From: Coriobacteriia bacterium
GTDB taxonomy: Bacteria; Actinomycetota; Coriobacteriia; Anaerosomatales; SLCP01
Length of the DNA: 39,461 bases
Direction of reading: 5' to 3'
NCBI GenBank assembly: GCA_007123455.1
Contig: SKKZ01000143.1
Coordinates: 1-39,461 of the forward strand
The notes beneath the pieces were generated by a model that searched no databases, had not been told where the DNA came from, and saw only the letters and a program-made list of their open reading frames with translations. Below are positions 1 to 9,708 of the stretch, in pieces; position 1 is the first letter of the stretch; each line of letters starts with the position of its first letter. The translations under genes and the position numbers were made by a program.

Positions 1-1
1 G

Positions 2-3000
2 ATGATGGCGGCAGACGACAGGCCAGGGGGCTGCCGGGCCCGCGCATGGCGACCGGTCCCGGTCGACGCCGACGCGGTCGTAGCGCTTGCGGATGCGACC
101 GGGGTCTCGTCTGTCGTCGCCCGCATCCTCCTCGTTCGCGGGATCTCAACGCCCGAGGAGGTCGAACGCTTTCTCGAGCCGGACCTTGAACGCGACTGGC
201 TGGATCCCGGAGTCATCCCCGGGATGACAGAGGCTGCCGAGCGTGTTGCGACGGCGATCCGCTCGGGAGAGAGAGTCGTCGTTTTCGGAGACTTCGACCT
301 TGACGGCATCTCATCTGCCGCACTCGCCTGCCGTGGTCTGCGGGCCCTCGGGTCGGACGCCGTGGCGACGGTCCCGCATCGGTTCCGTGAGGGCTACGGA
401 CTGACGCCCGCCTCGGTCGAACGCTTGCGGGGGATGGATCCCTCGCTCGTCATCACGGTCGACTGCGGCGTCTCGGCCGGGCTCGAGGTCGCCGAGCTGT
501 TGGAATCAGGCATCGATGTCGTCATCACCGATCATCACGAGCCGGGTGAAGCGGTGCCTGTCGGAGTTCCGGTCGTCGATCCCAAACTCGATCCAGCCTG
601 CCCGTCACGTGACCTCTCCGGGGCCGGAGTGACTTTGAAGCTCGTGCAGGCGGTCGGCGCGCTCCTCGGCAAGAAGAACGAGTGGCGTGAGCTGACCGAT
701 CTGGCGATGCTCGGCACGGTCGCCGACATCGTCCCGCTCTTCGGGGAGAATCGCGCGCTGGTTGCACATGGTCTCGCGCGCATTCGCCGTGCGCCCCGGA
801 CCGGTATCGCAGCGCTCGCTGCGGTCGCTTCGACGAAGCTTCCCGCGGTTGACTCCGACGCGGTTGCGTACCAGCTCGCACCACGGTTCAATGCCGCGGG
901 CCGTATGGCCGACCCGGCGGTTGCGCTCGAACTCCTTATGACCGACGACCCGGTGTCTGCCGATGCGCTTGCCCGCGAACTCGATGCGTACAATCGCACC
1001 AGGCAGACGGTCGAGCAGGACCTCACCGAGGCCGCTCTTGCACTTGCCGAGCGAGAGTTCACCGAGGGCGACCGGGGGATGGTTCTTGCGGGTGACGGTT
1101 GGCACGAGGGCGTGAAAGGAATAGTCGCTTCACGTCTGACCCAGCGCTTCGGTGTGCCGGCCGTGCTGCTTGCCATCGAGGACGGTGAGGCCAGGGGTTC
1201 CGGTCGCTCGGTCGGCACTGTCGACCTCTACAACGCGGTTTCCTCGACCTCCGACCTTCTCGTGCGTTTTGGAGGCCATGCTGCCGCTGTCGGGCTCACC
1301 CTCGATCCCGCGCGTATTGCCGAGTTCCGCGAGCGGTTCCTTCGCCACCTGGCCGATCTTCCCGCCGAACAGTTCGCGAGCGAACGTCAGGTCGATGCGG
1401 AGATCGACCTTGGCGAGGTGGGCCTGGACCTTGCGGCTGAGATCGCCGCACTCGAACCGTTCGGTTCAGGGAATCCGCGACCGCTCTTCAGCGTCGGGGG
1501 CGTCTTCATGTCCGGTCGTGAGCGCGTCGGTGCGACCTCCAATCATCTCCGGTTTGCGGCATACGACGGTGCCGACTCGGTGCAGGCGATCGCGTTTCGC
1601 TGTCCCGACATCGAACGTCTCGCACTTTGCGATGCCGCAGTAGACCTTGCATTCGAGGTGCAGGCCGACGAGTGGCGGGGTCGCAGGCGTGTCCAGATGC
1701 TCGTTCGTGAGGTCGCCGTCCACGAGCACGAGGGATACTCGCCCGCTGCCGAACTCGTCGAGGACCTGTTCGCGCGTGCCGATGAGATCCTCGCCCGTGA
1801 GGAGTATGCGGGCATCGAGGAGGCGGAGTCATTTCACACCAAGCTTGCGGGAGTGACGTTCGAAGGACGTCAGGACCTTGTTGCCCGTCTGGAGCCGGGG
1901 ACGCCTCTGAGAGTGGTTCGTCAGCCGGACAACCCCCACGACGCGAACGCGATCGCTTTGCACGAGGCGCACGGTGGGCAGGTCGGCTTCTTCAACAGAC
2001 GCCTTGCCGGTGCACTCGCGCCGGTGATCGATGCCGGCGTGGAATACGACGTGGAGGTCTCCGATGTGACCGGAGGCGATGCGGGCAGGCCCTACGGGGT
2101 CAACGTGCTGGTGACCCGGCGACCGGATGCCAATGACATCTCGGACGAAGAGACTCGTACGGTGCGCCGTGAGCAGCTGGCATCGCTGGACTCTTCCACG
2201 CTCGAACGCGAGCTCGTGCGCGAGTTCATCGGAGATGGAGTGTTGCACGATGCGCAGCAGCGGGCCCTGGATGAGTTGGCCCGCGGGCATCGCTGCCTGA
2301 CGGTGATGGCGACCGGTCGGGGCAAGTCGCTCATCTTCCACCTGCATGCGGCCCGGACTGCGCTGCAGGGTGGAGGAGCTTCAGTGTTCGTGTTCCCGCT
2401 CCGCGCACTCGTCGCAGACCAGGCATTTCATCTCGAAGAGGTGATGGCGAGGATCGGCGTGGGCGTCTGCACTCTGACCGGTGAGTCAGCACCGGGCGTG
2501 CGTGACGATGCGTTCGCCGCTCTTGGCGACGGTAGGATCGACATCATGTTGACAACGCCTGAGTTCCTCGCGTTTCACGCGGAGCGTTTCGCGGAGGCCG
2601 GGCGTGTTCGTTTCGCCGTCGTTGACGAGGCGCATCACGTGGGAACCGCCCGTGCCGGGCACAGGCCGGCCTACGCGCGTCTCGGCGAGACGTTCGAGGC
2701 CCTCGGTGGTCCGGCCGTGCTTGCGGTCACAGCGACCGCCGGGGACGCGACGGCACGGGCGATCGTCGACTCGCTCGGCATCACCTCGGTGGTCACCGAT
2801 CCGACGGTGCGCGAGAACCTCGTGGTCGAGGATCGGCGCGGCCTGTCAGACAAAGACGCATATCTCGCATCACTCGCCGCGGGGGGCGAGAAACTGATCG
2901 TGTACGTCAACTCACGCGAGCAATCGGTCCGTCTCGCCAGGATGCTGCGGAAGAAGGCACCGGCCATCGCGATGCGGGTGGCCTTTTACAACGGGGGACT

Positions 3001-3646
3001 GACCCGTTCCGCCCGCCATGCCGTCGAGCGTGCCTTCCGTGCCGGAGAGGTTAGCGTGGTCGTTGCGACGAGCGCATTCGGCGAGGGAGTGAACATCCCT
3101 GATGTCCGCCACGTCGTCCTCTACCACCTACCCTTCAACGACATCGAGTTCAACCAGATGTGCGGCCGTTCGGGTCGTGACGGGGCGCTTGCGCGCATCC
3201 ACTTGTTGTTTGGGAAGCGGGACGGCAAAGTGAACGAAATGGTGCTCGCCAGTGTCGCGCCTGCACGCGATGACCTGGCAGCACTCTACCTGGTGCTCAA
3301 AGAGTTGCAGCAGTCAAGTGGCCCGGGCTTTGAGATCACTAACGCAGAGCTCGCCGAACGGGTCGGGGCGCGCCGTGCGACGTCGACAATGAACGAGCGC
3401 GGGGTGTCCGCCGGCTTGGGCGTGTTCAGAGAGCTGGATCTGTTGGAGGGCGAGGGGCATGGGGCGTACCGCCGGCTGACGGTACCGCTATCGGCCGGGA
3501 AGGTCGAGCTGGCGTCCTCGGTCCGCTACGCAGAGGGTCTCGAGGAGATAGCCGAGTTCGAGGCGTTCCGCGAGTGGGTCCTCTCTGCTACGTCCGATGA
3601 GTTGCTTGCCCGGTTCAACCGCCCTATCCTTCCATCACAAGACTGA
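2..3646 (+). CDS. recJ: RecJ exonuclease - HIRAN - RecQ-like helicase fusion
   Basis: The N-terminal half is a complete RecJ-type 5'-3' single-strand DNA exonuclease. It has the DHH phosphoesterase motif DFDLDG (about residues 97-102), the DHH triad at 177-179, the DHHA1 motif GGHAAAVG at 424-431 and an OB-like region near 480-560. Residues about 611-700 resemble a HIRAN domain (known to bind DNA ends in Rad5/HLTF-type proteins). The C-terminal part is a superfamily 2 helicase of RecQ type: Walker A MATGRGKS (769-776), DEAH at 875-878, a TATA-type motif III, and motif VI QMCGRSGRDG from 1052. No RecQ Cys4 zinc cluster or HRDC domain is visible; the tail looks like a winged helix. Typical RecJ is about 550-800 residues, so this is a large fusion. 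ATG codons lie at 2 and 5; the true start could be just upstream of the window. Next gene follows after 16 bases. Confidence 0.9.
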   Translation: MMAADDRPGGCRARAWRPVPVDADAVVALADATGVSSVVARILLVRGISTPEEVERFLEPDLERDWLDPGVIPGMTEAAERVATAIRSGERVVVFGDFDLDGISSAALACRGLRALGSDAVATVPHRFREGYGLTPASVERLRGMDPSLVITVDCGVSAGLEVAELLESGIDVVITDHHEPGEAVPVGVPVVDPKLDPACPSRDLSGAGVTLKLVQAVGALLGKKNEWRELTDLAMLGTVADIVPLFGENRALVAHGLARIRRAPRTGIAALAAVASTKLPAVDSDAVAYQLAPRFNAAGRMADPAVALELLMTDDPVSADALARELDAYNRTRQTVEQDLTEAALALAEREFTEGDRGMVLAGDGWHEGVKGIVASRLTQRFGVPAVLLAIEDGEARGSGRSVGTVDLYNAVSSTSDLLVRFGGHAAAVGLTLDPARIAEFRERFLRHLADLPAEQFASERQVDAEIDLGEVGLDLAAEIAALEPFGSGNPRPLFSVGGVFMSGRERVGATSNHLRFAAYDGADSVQAIAFRCPDIERLALCDAAVDLAFEVQADEWRGRRRVQMLVREVAVHEHEGYSPAAELVEDLFARADEILAREEYAGIEEAESFHTKLAGVTFEGRQDLVARLEPGTPLRVVRQPDNPHDANAIALHEAHGGQVGFFNRRLAGALAPVIDAGVEYDVEVSDVTGGDAGRPYGVNVLVTRRPDANDISDEETRTVRREQLASLDSSTLERELVREFIGDGVLHDAQQRALDELARGHRCLTVMATGRGKSLIFHLHAARTALQGGGASVFVFPLRALVADQAFHLEEVMARIGVGVCTLTGESAPGVRDDAFAALGDGRIDIMLTTPEFLAFHAERFAEAGRVRFAVVDEAHHVGTARAGHRPAYARLGETFEALGGPAVLAVTATAGDATARAIVDSLGITSVVTDPTVRENLVVEDRRGLSDKDAYLASLAAGGEKLIVYVNSREQSVRLARMLRKKAPAIAMRVAFYNGGLTRSARHAVERAFRAGEVSVVVATSAFGEGVNIPDVRHVVLYHLPFNDIEFNQMCGRSGRDGALARIHLLFGKRDGKVNEMVLASVAPARDDLAALYLVLKELQQSSGPGFEITNAELAERVGARRATSTMNERGVSAGLGVFRELDLLEGEGHGAYRRLTVPLSAGKVELASSVRYAEGLEEIAEFEAFREWVLSATSDELLARFNRPILPSQD

Positions 3647-3662
3647 GGCGAGGAGAGCGCGC

Positions 3663-5882
3663 GTGCCGGCAACCATCGAACAGATCGAGGCGCAGGTCCG
3701 GGAGTACAATCCCGACGCCGACCTCACCGGGCTCGACGACGCCTATCACTTCGCCTTCGAGGCTCACGTGGGTCAGTCACGCAAGTCCGGCGAGCCGTTC
3801 GTCAAACATCCCATAGAGGTCTGCCTCATCCTCGCCGAGTTGCATCTCGACACGGCCACTCTCAAGGCCGCCCTTCTCCACGATGTTGTGGAGGATTCGA
3901 AGCACGATCTGTCCGAGGTCCGCGAGCGCTTCGGTGACGAGGTCGCCGAGCTCGTCGACGGGGTGACCAAGCTCGGCCGCATCGAGTTCGAGACGCTTTC
4001 CGAGGCCCAGAGCCAGAACCTGCGAAAGATGCTTATAGCGATGGCCAAGGACATTCGCGTGATCCTCATCAAGCTCGCTGACCGGCTCCACAATATGCGG
4101 ACCCTGTCGGCGTTGCCGGCGGAGCGCAGGCGTGACAAAGCTGTCGAGACCATGGAGATCTACGCCCCGCTTGCGCACCGACTCGGCATCTCCAGCATCA
4201 AGTGGGAGCTCGAGGACCTGGCATTCTACTACCTCGAGCCGCGCAAGTTCCACCAGGTGCAGAAGATGGTCGCCGAGAGCCGGGCCGCGCGCGAGGCGTA
4301 CCTGCGCCAGGTGATCGACCAGCTGCAGGGCGAGCTACGCGAGGTCGGCGTCGAGGCCGAGATTTCAGGGCGCCCGAAGCATCTGTACAGCATCTACCAG
4401 AAGATGTCGCACAAAGGTAAGGACTTCAACGAGATCTACGATCTCATCGCCTTGCGGGTGATCGTGGACTCGGTCAAGGACGTCTACGGGGCGCTCGGCA
4501 CGGTGCATAGCATCTGGAAGCCTGTGCCCGGACGCTTCAAGGACTACGTTGCGATGCCCAAGTTCAACATGTACCAGTCACTCCATACGACGGTCATAGG
4601 GCCCGCGGGCCGGCCGCTGGAGATACAGATCCGGACCGAAGAGATGCATCGCACCGCCGAGTACGGGATTGCCGCGCACTGGCGGTACAAGGAGGGTGGC
4701 CGCGGCGACGAGAGCTTCGACGAGCGGCTCGCCTGGCTCCGTCAGATGCTCGAGTGGCAGACCGAACTCAAGGACCCGCGTGAGTTCATGGAGGCACTCA
4801 AGATCGACCTCTTCGAAGACGAGGTATTCGTCTTCACGCCCAAAGGCGACGTACGTTCGATGCGGCGCGGCTCCACGCCGATCGACTTCGCCTATGCGAT
4901 CCACACCGAGGTCGGACATCACTGTGTGGGCGCGAAGGTGAACGGGGTCATCGTGCCTCTCAGTTACGAGTTGCAGATGGGCGACCGGGTCGAGATCCTG
5001 ACCAACAAGAACTCACGGCCGAGTCGTGACTGGCTCAACATCGTCAAGACTTCCTCGGCTCGCAGCAAGATTCGCAACTTCTTCAGCAAGGTGAGCCGCG
5101 AAGACGATCTGCAGCGCGGGCGCGATGAGCTCGTCAAGGTCATGCGCAAGCACGGACTCGGTGTGAGCTCTCCGGCCGCGACCCGGGCGCTCGACGCCAT
5201 TGCCACGGAGATGAACTTCCAGGAGTCCGAGGATCTTCTCGCGCACATCGGCTCTGGGAAGGTGTCCGCCAAGCAGATCGCCGGCAAGCTTCTCAAGCTC
5301 ATGGCTGCAGCGGAGCCGAAGACTGCACCGGAGCCGGAGCCTGAGACGCTGCCGCTCACCACACCGATGACCGCACCGCGTTCAAAGCGGCGGCGCCAGG
5401 GTGGCGGCGTGAAGGTGAAAGGTATCGACGACGTGCTCGTCCGCCTCGCTCGATGCTGCAATCCGGTGCCCGGTGACGACATCGTGGGATTCGTCACGCG
5501 TGGACGCGGTGTGTCCGTGCATCGCCGAGACTGCGCGAACGCAGCGGACTTGCTGCGCTCTCCGGAGCGCATCATCGATGTCGAGTGGGACAAGGGCACC
5601 GAAACCACCTATCAGGTCGAGATCGTCATCGAGGCTGTCGACCGGATGCGTCTGCTCCAGGAGGTCTCCTCGACGATGGCCGAGGCCGGTGTGAACATTC
5701 TGTCGGCCCACGTCGCGACCGACCGCGGTGGCATCTCCACGATGCGCTTCCTCTTCGAGCTCGGTAACATGGACCAGCTTCAATCGGTCATACGTGAGGT
5801 ACGCTCCATCGACGGCGTCTTCGAGGTCGCCAGGGCGCTTCCCGGTGAGGCTGGTCCCCGGCGCAAGCAGGGGCGCGCATGA
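3663..5882 (+). CDS. rel: Bifunctional (p)ppGpp synthetase/hydrolase Rel
   Basis: This is a 739-residue long-form RelA/SpoT homologue that makes and degrades (p)ppGpp in the stringent response. The order is HD hydrolase (with HDVVED at residues 73-78, so hydrolysis is probably intact), synthetase (KDYVAMPK and YQSLHTTV followed by EIQIRT), TGS (VFVFTPKGD ... PIDFAYAIHTEVG), a zinc-finger-type region around RLARCCNPVPGD, and a C-terminal ACT domain. The reading frame stays open upstream to an ATG at 3597 inside the preceding gene. I chose GTG 3663 because a GAGGCGAGGAGAG ribosome-binding stretch (3646-3658) precedes it and the protein then begins in the usual place before the HD domain. It overlaps the next gene by four bases (ATGA). 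Confidence 0.93.
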   Translation: MPATIEQIEAQVREYNPDADLTGLDDAYHFAFEAHVGQSRKSGEPFVKHPIEVCLILAELHLDTATLKAALLHDVVEDSKHDLSEVRERFGDEVAELVDGVTKLGRIEFETLSEAQSQNLRKMLIAMAKDIRVILIKLADRLHNMRTLSALPAERRRDKAVETMEIYAPLAHRLGISSIKWELEDLAFYYLEPRKFHQVQKMVAESRAAREAYLRQVIDQLQGELREVGVEAEISGRPKHLYSIYQKMSHKGKDFNEIYDLIALRVIVDSVKDVYGALGTVHSIWKPVPGRFKDYVAMPKFNMYQSLHTTVIGPAGRPLEIQIRTEEMHRTAEYGIAAHWRYKEGGRGDESFDERLAWLRQMLEWQTELKDPREFMEALKIDLFEDEVFVFTPKGDVRSMRRGSTPIDFAYAIHTEVGHHCVGAKVNGVIVPLSYELQMGDRVEILTNKNSRPSRDWLNIVKTSSARSKIRNFFSKVSREDDLQRGRDELVKVMRKHGLGVSSPAATRALDAIATEMNFQESEDLLAHIGSGKVSAKQIAGKLLKLMAAAEPKTAPEPEPETLPLTTPMTAPRSKRRRQGGGVKVKGIDDVLVRLARCCNPVPGDDIVGFVTRGRGVSVHRRDCANAADLLRSPERIIDVEWDKGTETTYQVEIVIEAVDRMRLLQEVSSTMAEAGVNILSAHVATDRGGISTMRFLFELGNMDQLQSVIREVRSIDGVFEVARALPGEAGPRRKQGRA

Positions 5883-6496
5883 TGATCCAGCGGCTGTCTC
5901 TCGGCGTGCTCGACACGAACTGCTGGATCGTCGCCGCCGAGGGCGGCCCGGCGATCGTCATCGATCCCGCGGACGACCCCTCGAAGGTGCTTGTGGCACT
6001 CGGTGGCACAACCGTCGCAGCGGTGGTGCTCACTCATGGCCACTTCGATCACCTCGCCGGCGCGGCAGGGGTGCTCGAATCGACTGGTGCGCCACTCGTT
6101 GTGCACGAGGAAGACGCCCCGTTCATCACTTCGTCGGAGGGGACCGGGGGGACGCTGTTCGGGTTCGATCACTCGGCGCCCTCCGCAGACCGCACCGTCA
6201 AGCAGGGGGATGTCATCGAGGCGGGCGACATCAGCCTGAAGGTGCTGCACACGCCCGGCCACACCCCTGGCTGCATCTGCCTGTACACGCCCGGGCACCT
6301 CTTCAGCGGGGACACCCTGTTTGCCGGTAGTGTCGGGAGGACCGATTTCCCCCGCGGAGACGCTCGGGCCCTCAGAGAGTCCATCGCCTCGCGAATCGCG
6401 ACTCTCCCGGACGACACGGTCGTCCATCCCGGTCACGGGCCTGAGACCACCATCGGGCGCGAACGCCTCGTGAACCCGTTCTTCCCGAGGGCGTGA
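5879..6496 (+). CDS. MBL-fold metallo-hydrolase, glyoxalase II-like
   Basis: A 205-residue metallo-beta-lactamase-fold hydrolase. The metal site is complete: HGHFDH at residues 53-58, HTPGH ending at His128, a GD pair in FSGDTLFAG, and a final His in VHPGHGPET. The short length and the GRTDFPRGD segment match the small glyoxalase II-like subgroup (YcbL type) rather than beta-lactamases or RNases. Its substrate is probably a thioester such as S-lactoyl-thiol, but this is family inference. The start ATG overlaps the rel stop codon, which suggests translational coupling. Placement between rel and hisS is common in Gram-positive genomes. Confidence 0.88.
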   Translation: MMIQRLSLGVLDTNCWIVAAEGGPAIVIDPADDPSKVLVALGGTTVAAVVLTHGHFDHLAGAAGVLESTGAPLVVHEEDAPFITSSEGTGGTLFGFDHSAPSADRTVKQGDVIEAGDISLKVLHTPGHTPGCICLYTPGHLFSGDTLFAGSVGRTDFPRGDARALRESIASRIATLPDDTVVHPGHGPETTIGRERLVNPFFPRA

Positions 6497-6573
6497 TGGT
6501 GAGCGAGCACGCACTGAGGGGTCCGTACGGTACGCTCCTCGCTAGCGGTTGCTGAACGGGGTCGCCGCGCGCG

Positions 6574-6602
6574 TGGTCATCGACGCGCGCTTCCTGCATA
6601 AT
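6574..6602 (+). promoter_or_regulatory. Candidate promoter for hisS-aspS
   Basis: TGGTCA (6574-6579) and CATAAT (6597-6602) are separated by 17 bases. They match the sigma-70 consensus at 4/6 and 5/6 positions. The pair lies in the 150-base gap before hisS, with a predicted leader of about 40 bases. No T-box features were recognised in the gap. Confidence 0.5.
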
Positions 6603-6648
6603 CTGAACCCGCACGACCCTTGCACCGAGGAAGGTGAGCATCGCTTTC

Positions 6649-7920
6649 ATGAACGCACGCGCGCCGAAAGGCACGTCCGACCTGCTCCCTGCCACTGCGC
6701 GTGCCTGGGAGCATCTGACGCGTACCGCACAGGAGATGTTCGCCAGATACGGCTACGAGCCGGTTTACACACCGCTCTTCGAGCACACCGAGGTGTTCAC
6801 GCGGGGGATCGGCGAGGCCACCGACATCGTGAGCAAAGAGATGTACACGTTCGAGGACCGCTCCGGTCGAAGCCTGACATTGCGACCCGAAGGAACGGCA
6901 AGCGTCGTGCGCTCGGCGCTCGAGCACAGCCTCGTGCCGCAGGGTTCATCGATCAAGCTCTACTATGCGGGCCCCATGTTCCGCTACGAGCGCCCGCAGA
7001 AGGGCCGCATGCGCCAGTTCTGGCAGATCGGTATCGAGATTCTCGGCGCTGCCGAGCCGAGCGCCGACGCGGAGGTTATCGTTGCGCTCTGGCGCTTCTA
7101 CGAGGCTGTCGGCATCCCCGTCACCAACATGCGACTGCTCGTGAATTCGATGGGCGACGAGGCGTGCCGCCCCGTCTACCGCGACAAGGTCGCGGGCTAC
7201 ATCCGTGCCCACGCCGCCGGGCTCTGCGACGAGTGTAATCGTCGTCTGGACACCAACCCGCTGCGCGCGTTCGACTGCAAGAATCCCGCGTGCGTCGTCG
7301 TGATGGCCGAGGCACCACTATTGCGTGACGAACTCTGCGGGCCGTGCGCGGCTCACTACGCCGAGGTCAAGGCACGGCTCGACGAACTCGGAATCCCCTA
7401 CACGGAGGAGCCGAAGCTCGTACGCGGTCTTGACTACTACACGCGCACGGTCTTCGAGGTTCAGGCGGACGCGGGCCTGGGCTCTCAGAACGCGATCGGT
7501 GGCGGCGGCAGGTACGATCGGCTCATGGAGGCGTACGGCGGTAAGCCGACGCCGGGTCTCGGGTGGGCGCTCGGTTTCGAGCGCACGCTGTTGGCGATGG
7601 AAGCCGCCGGCGCCGTCGTGCCGGCACCTCCGCTTGCCGAGGTATACGTTGCCCGTGTCGATACGCAGGTCGCCCCCGAGGCGTTTGTTGCTGCGAGTGA
7701 GCTGCGCGATGCGGGAATCGCGGCGGAGCTCGATCACCTCGGCCGATCGCTCAAGGCTCAGTTCAAGCAGGCCGACAGGCTCGGGGCCCGCCTGGTTGTG
7801 GTCGTGGGGCCCGACGAACTCGCACAGGGTGAGGTCACCGTGCGGGACATGGCAACGAAGGAAGAAACACGCGTCGCGCTCGCCGGTGTGGCGAACGCGG
7901 TGCGCCGGTTGCTCGGCTAG
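6649..7920 (+). CDS. hisS: Histidyl-tRNA synthetase
   Basis: A 423-residue class II aminoacyl-tRNA synthetase that charges tRNA-His. Visible landmarks are the N-terminal PKGTSDLLP, LRPEGTASVVRS, motif 2 (FRYERPQKGRMRQFWQ), the histidine-binding LVRGLDYYTRTVFE, the glycine-rich GGGGRYD, and motif 3 near GLGWALGFER. A C-terminal anticodon-binding domain follows (VVVVGPDELAQGEV). GTG 6634 is in frame upstream, but ATG 6649 has AAGGTG (6631-6636) at better spacing and gives the usual start immediately before the PKGT motif. aspS follows after 13 bases, so the two synthetases are probably co-transcribed. Confidence 0.93.
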   Translation: MNARAPKGTSDLLPATARAWEHLTRTAQEMFARYGYEPVYTPLFEHTEVFTRGIGEATDIVSKEMYTFEDRSGRSLTLRPEGTASVVRSALEHSLVPQGSSIKLYYAGPMFRYERPQKGRMRQFWQIGIEILGAAEPSADAEVIVALWRFYEAVGIPVTNMRLLVNSMGDEACRPVYRDKVAGYIRAHAAGLCDECNRRLDTNPLRAFDCKNPACVVVMAEAPLLRDELCGPCAAHYAEVKARLDELGIPYTEEPKLVRGLDYYTRTVFEVQADAGLGSQNAIGGGGRYDRLMEAYGGKPTPGLGWALGFERTLLAMEAAGAVVPAPPLAEVYVARVDTQVAPEAFVAASELRDAGIAAELDHLGRSLKAQFKQADRLGARLVVVVGPDELAQGEVTVRDMATKEETRVALAGVANAVRRLLG

Positions 7921-7933
7921 GAAGGCGGCGCGC

Positions 7934-9700
7934 ATGCTCGACGCACGACACTCCATCAGGACCCATACGTGTGGCGCACTGGGCGCACCCGATATCGGTG
8001 CAAACGTCACGCTCGCCGGCTGGGTGCATCGCCGCCGCGATCACGGTGGCCTCATCTTCGTTGACTTGAGGGACCGCTCAGGCATCGTCCAGTGCACGTT
8101 CGGTCCCGAGGTTGCCGAGGCGTTTGCCACCGCTGAACGGTTGCGTCCCGAATGGGTTGTGGAGCTGGTGGGCGAGGTCCGCCGCCGTCCCGAGGGGACC
8201 GAGAACCCCGAGATGGTCACCGGGGAGGTCGAGGTCGAGGTCTCATCGGTCACCGTCCTCAACAACGCTGAGACGCCTCCTTTCGAGGTCGAGGACGGCA
8301 TCGATACTGACGAGACGACCCGCCTGCGCTATCGCTACATCGACATCCGGCGCCCGGAGATGCTCGGTGCGCTGCTGTTACGCGATCGCGTCACACAGCG
8401 TTTTCGACGCGCGCTTGAAGACCGCGGCTTCATCGAGGTTGAGACCCCGATCCTTACGAAGTCCACACCCGAGGGCGCGCGCGACTTCATCGTCCCGAGC
8501 AGGATGAACGCGGGCAAGTTCTACGCGCTCCCGCAATCGCCACAACTCTTCAAGCAGCTCCTCATGGTCGCCGGGATGGACCGGTACTACCAGATCGCAC
8601 GGTGCTTCCGCGATGAGGACCTGCGCGCCGACCGTCAGCCGGAGTTCACCCAGGTCGACATCGAGATGTCATTCTGCACGCAAGACCACGTCCTCGACTT
8701 GATGGAAGAGGTGATGGCCGAAGTGATGGACGGTGTCGGGGTCGAGTGGCCATCCGAGATCGAGCGTATGACATACGCCGATGCCATGGACCGCTACGGT
8801 TCCGATCGTCCGGACACGCGGTTCGGGATGGAGATCGCGTGCCTCGGCTCGGTCTTCTCCTCATCGGAGTTCAAGGTGTTCGCCGGTGCCCTTGCATCGG
8901 GTGGGCGGATCAAGGGCATCAATGCGACGGGTTGCGGCGGGTGGAGCCGGGGTAAGATCGACGCCCTCAACCAGCTCGCGATCGACTCCGGGGCCAAAGG
9001 CCTTGCCTGGGTGGCGTTCGGAAGCGATGGCGAGGTGCGCTCACCGGTAGCGAAGTTCTTCTCGGAGGCCGAGATGGACGGCTTGCGTGAGGCGCTCGCG
9101 TTGGAGCCGGGAGATCTCGCTTTGATCGTTGCCGACCAGCACGACGTCGCCAACGAGGTCCTCGGTGTGCTGCGTACCGAACTCGCTGAGACACTCGGCC
9201 TGCATGCAGACGGGTTGCACCCCCTGTGGGTCGTCGACTTTCCGCTCCTCAAATGGGACGCTGATGAAGATCGGTGGACGGCTGTGCACCACCCGTTCAC
9301 CCGGCCGTTCGACGAGCACCTCGAACAGCTGGAGGAGGATCCGGGCAGCGCACTCTCGTTCTCGTACGACCTCGTGATCAACGGTCTGGAGATCGGGGGC
9401 GGTACGCTCCGTGTTCACGATCGGGCACTGCAAGAACGCTTGCTCCGAGTCATGGGCATAGGCGCGGAAGAAGCCGCTGACAAGTTCGGGTTCCTGCTCG
9501 ATGCGCTCTCCCATGGTGCTCCGCCGCATGGCGGCATCGCGCTCGGCTTCGACCGGCTGGTGATGATTCTTGGAGGCGGGAAGTCCATCAGAGATGTGAT
9601 CGCATTTCCCAAGACCAGTTCAGGTGCGTGCCCACTTACCGGTGCTCCGGACACGGTTTCCGCACGACAACTCAAGGAAGTGCACGTTTCGGCCGACTAA
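7934..9700 (+). CDS. aspS: Aspartyl-tRNA synthetase, probably non-discriminating
   Basis: A 588-residue bacterial-type AspRS: N-terminal OB anticodon-binding domain (GWVHRRRDHGG), class II core (FRDEDLRADRQPEFTQVD), a GAD insertion region, and motif 3 (GGIALGFDRLVM). The start is ATG 7934; the frame is open further upstream inside hisS only by chance. His37 in RRRDHGG and Gly88 in RRPEGTEN align with the His31/Gly83 pair reported for non-discriminating AspRS enzymes; the E. coli discriminating enzyme has Leu and Lys there. This enzyme may therefore also make Asp-tRNA-Asn for amidation by GatCAB. That inference depends on the presence of gatCAB and absence of asnS elsewhere in the genome. Confidence 0.93.
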   Translation: MLDARHSIRTHTCGALGAPDIGANVTLAGWVHRRRDHGGLIFVDLRDRSGIVQCTFGPEVAEAFATAERLRPEWVVELVGEVRRRPEGTENPEMVTGEVEVEVSSVTVLNNAETPPFEVEDGIDTDETTRLRYRYIDIRRPEMLGALLLRDRVTQRFRRALEDRGFIEVETPILTKSTPEGARDFIVPSRMNAGKFYALPQSPQLFKQLLMVAGMDRYYQIARCFRDEDLRADRQPEFTQVDIEMSFCTQDHVLDLMEEVMAEVMDGVGVEWPSEIERMTYADAMDRYGSDRPDTRFGMEIACLGSVFSSSEFKVFAGALASGGRIKGINATGCGGWSRGKIDALNQLAIDSGAKGLAWVAFGSDGEVRSPVAKFFSEAEMDGLREALALEPGDLALIVADQHDVANEVLGVLRTELAETLGLHADGLHPLWVVDFPLLKWDADEDRWTAVHHPFTRPFDEHLEQLEEDPGSALSFSYDLVINGLEIGGGTLRVHDRALQERLLRVMGIGAEEAADKFGFLLDALSHGAPPHGGIALGFDRLVMILGGGKSIRDVIAFPKTSSGACPLTGAPDTVSARQLKEVHVSAD

Positions 9701-9708
9701 CTCTGTAA

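Noticed and set aside
3597..3662. Longer N-terminus of rel from ATG 3597
   Set aside because: It lies within recJ and adds residues with no homology; GTG 3663 has a good ribosome-binding site.
6497..6648. T-box leader upstream of hisS
   Set aside because: No AGGGUGGNACCGCG-type antiterminator sequence is present.
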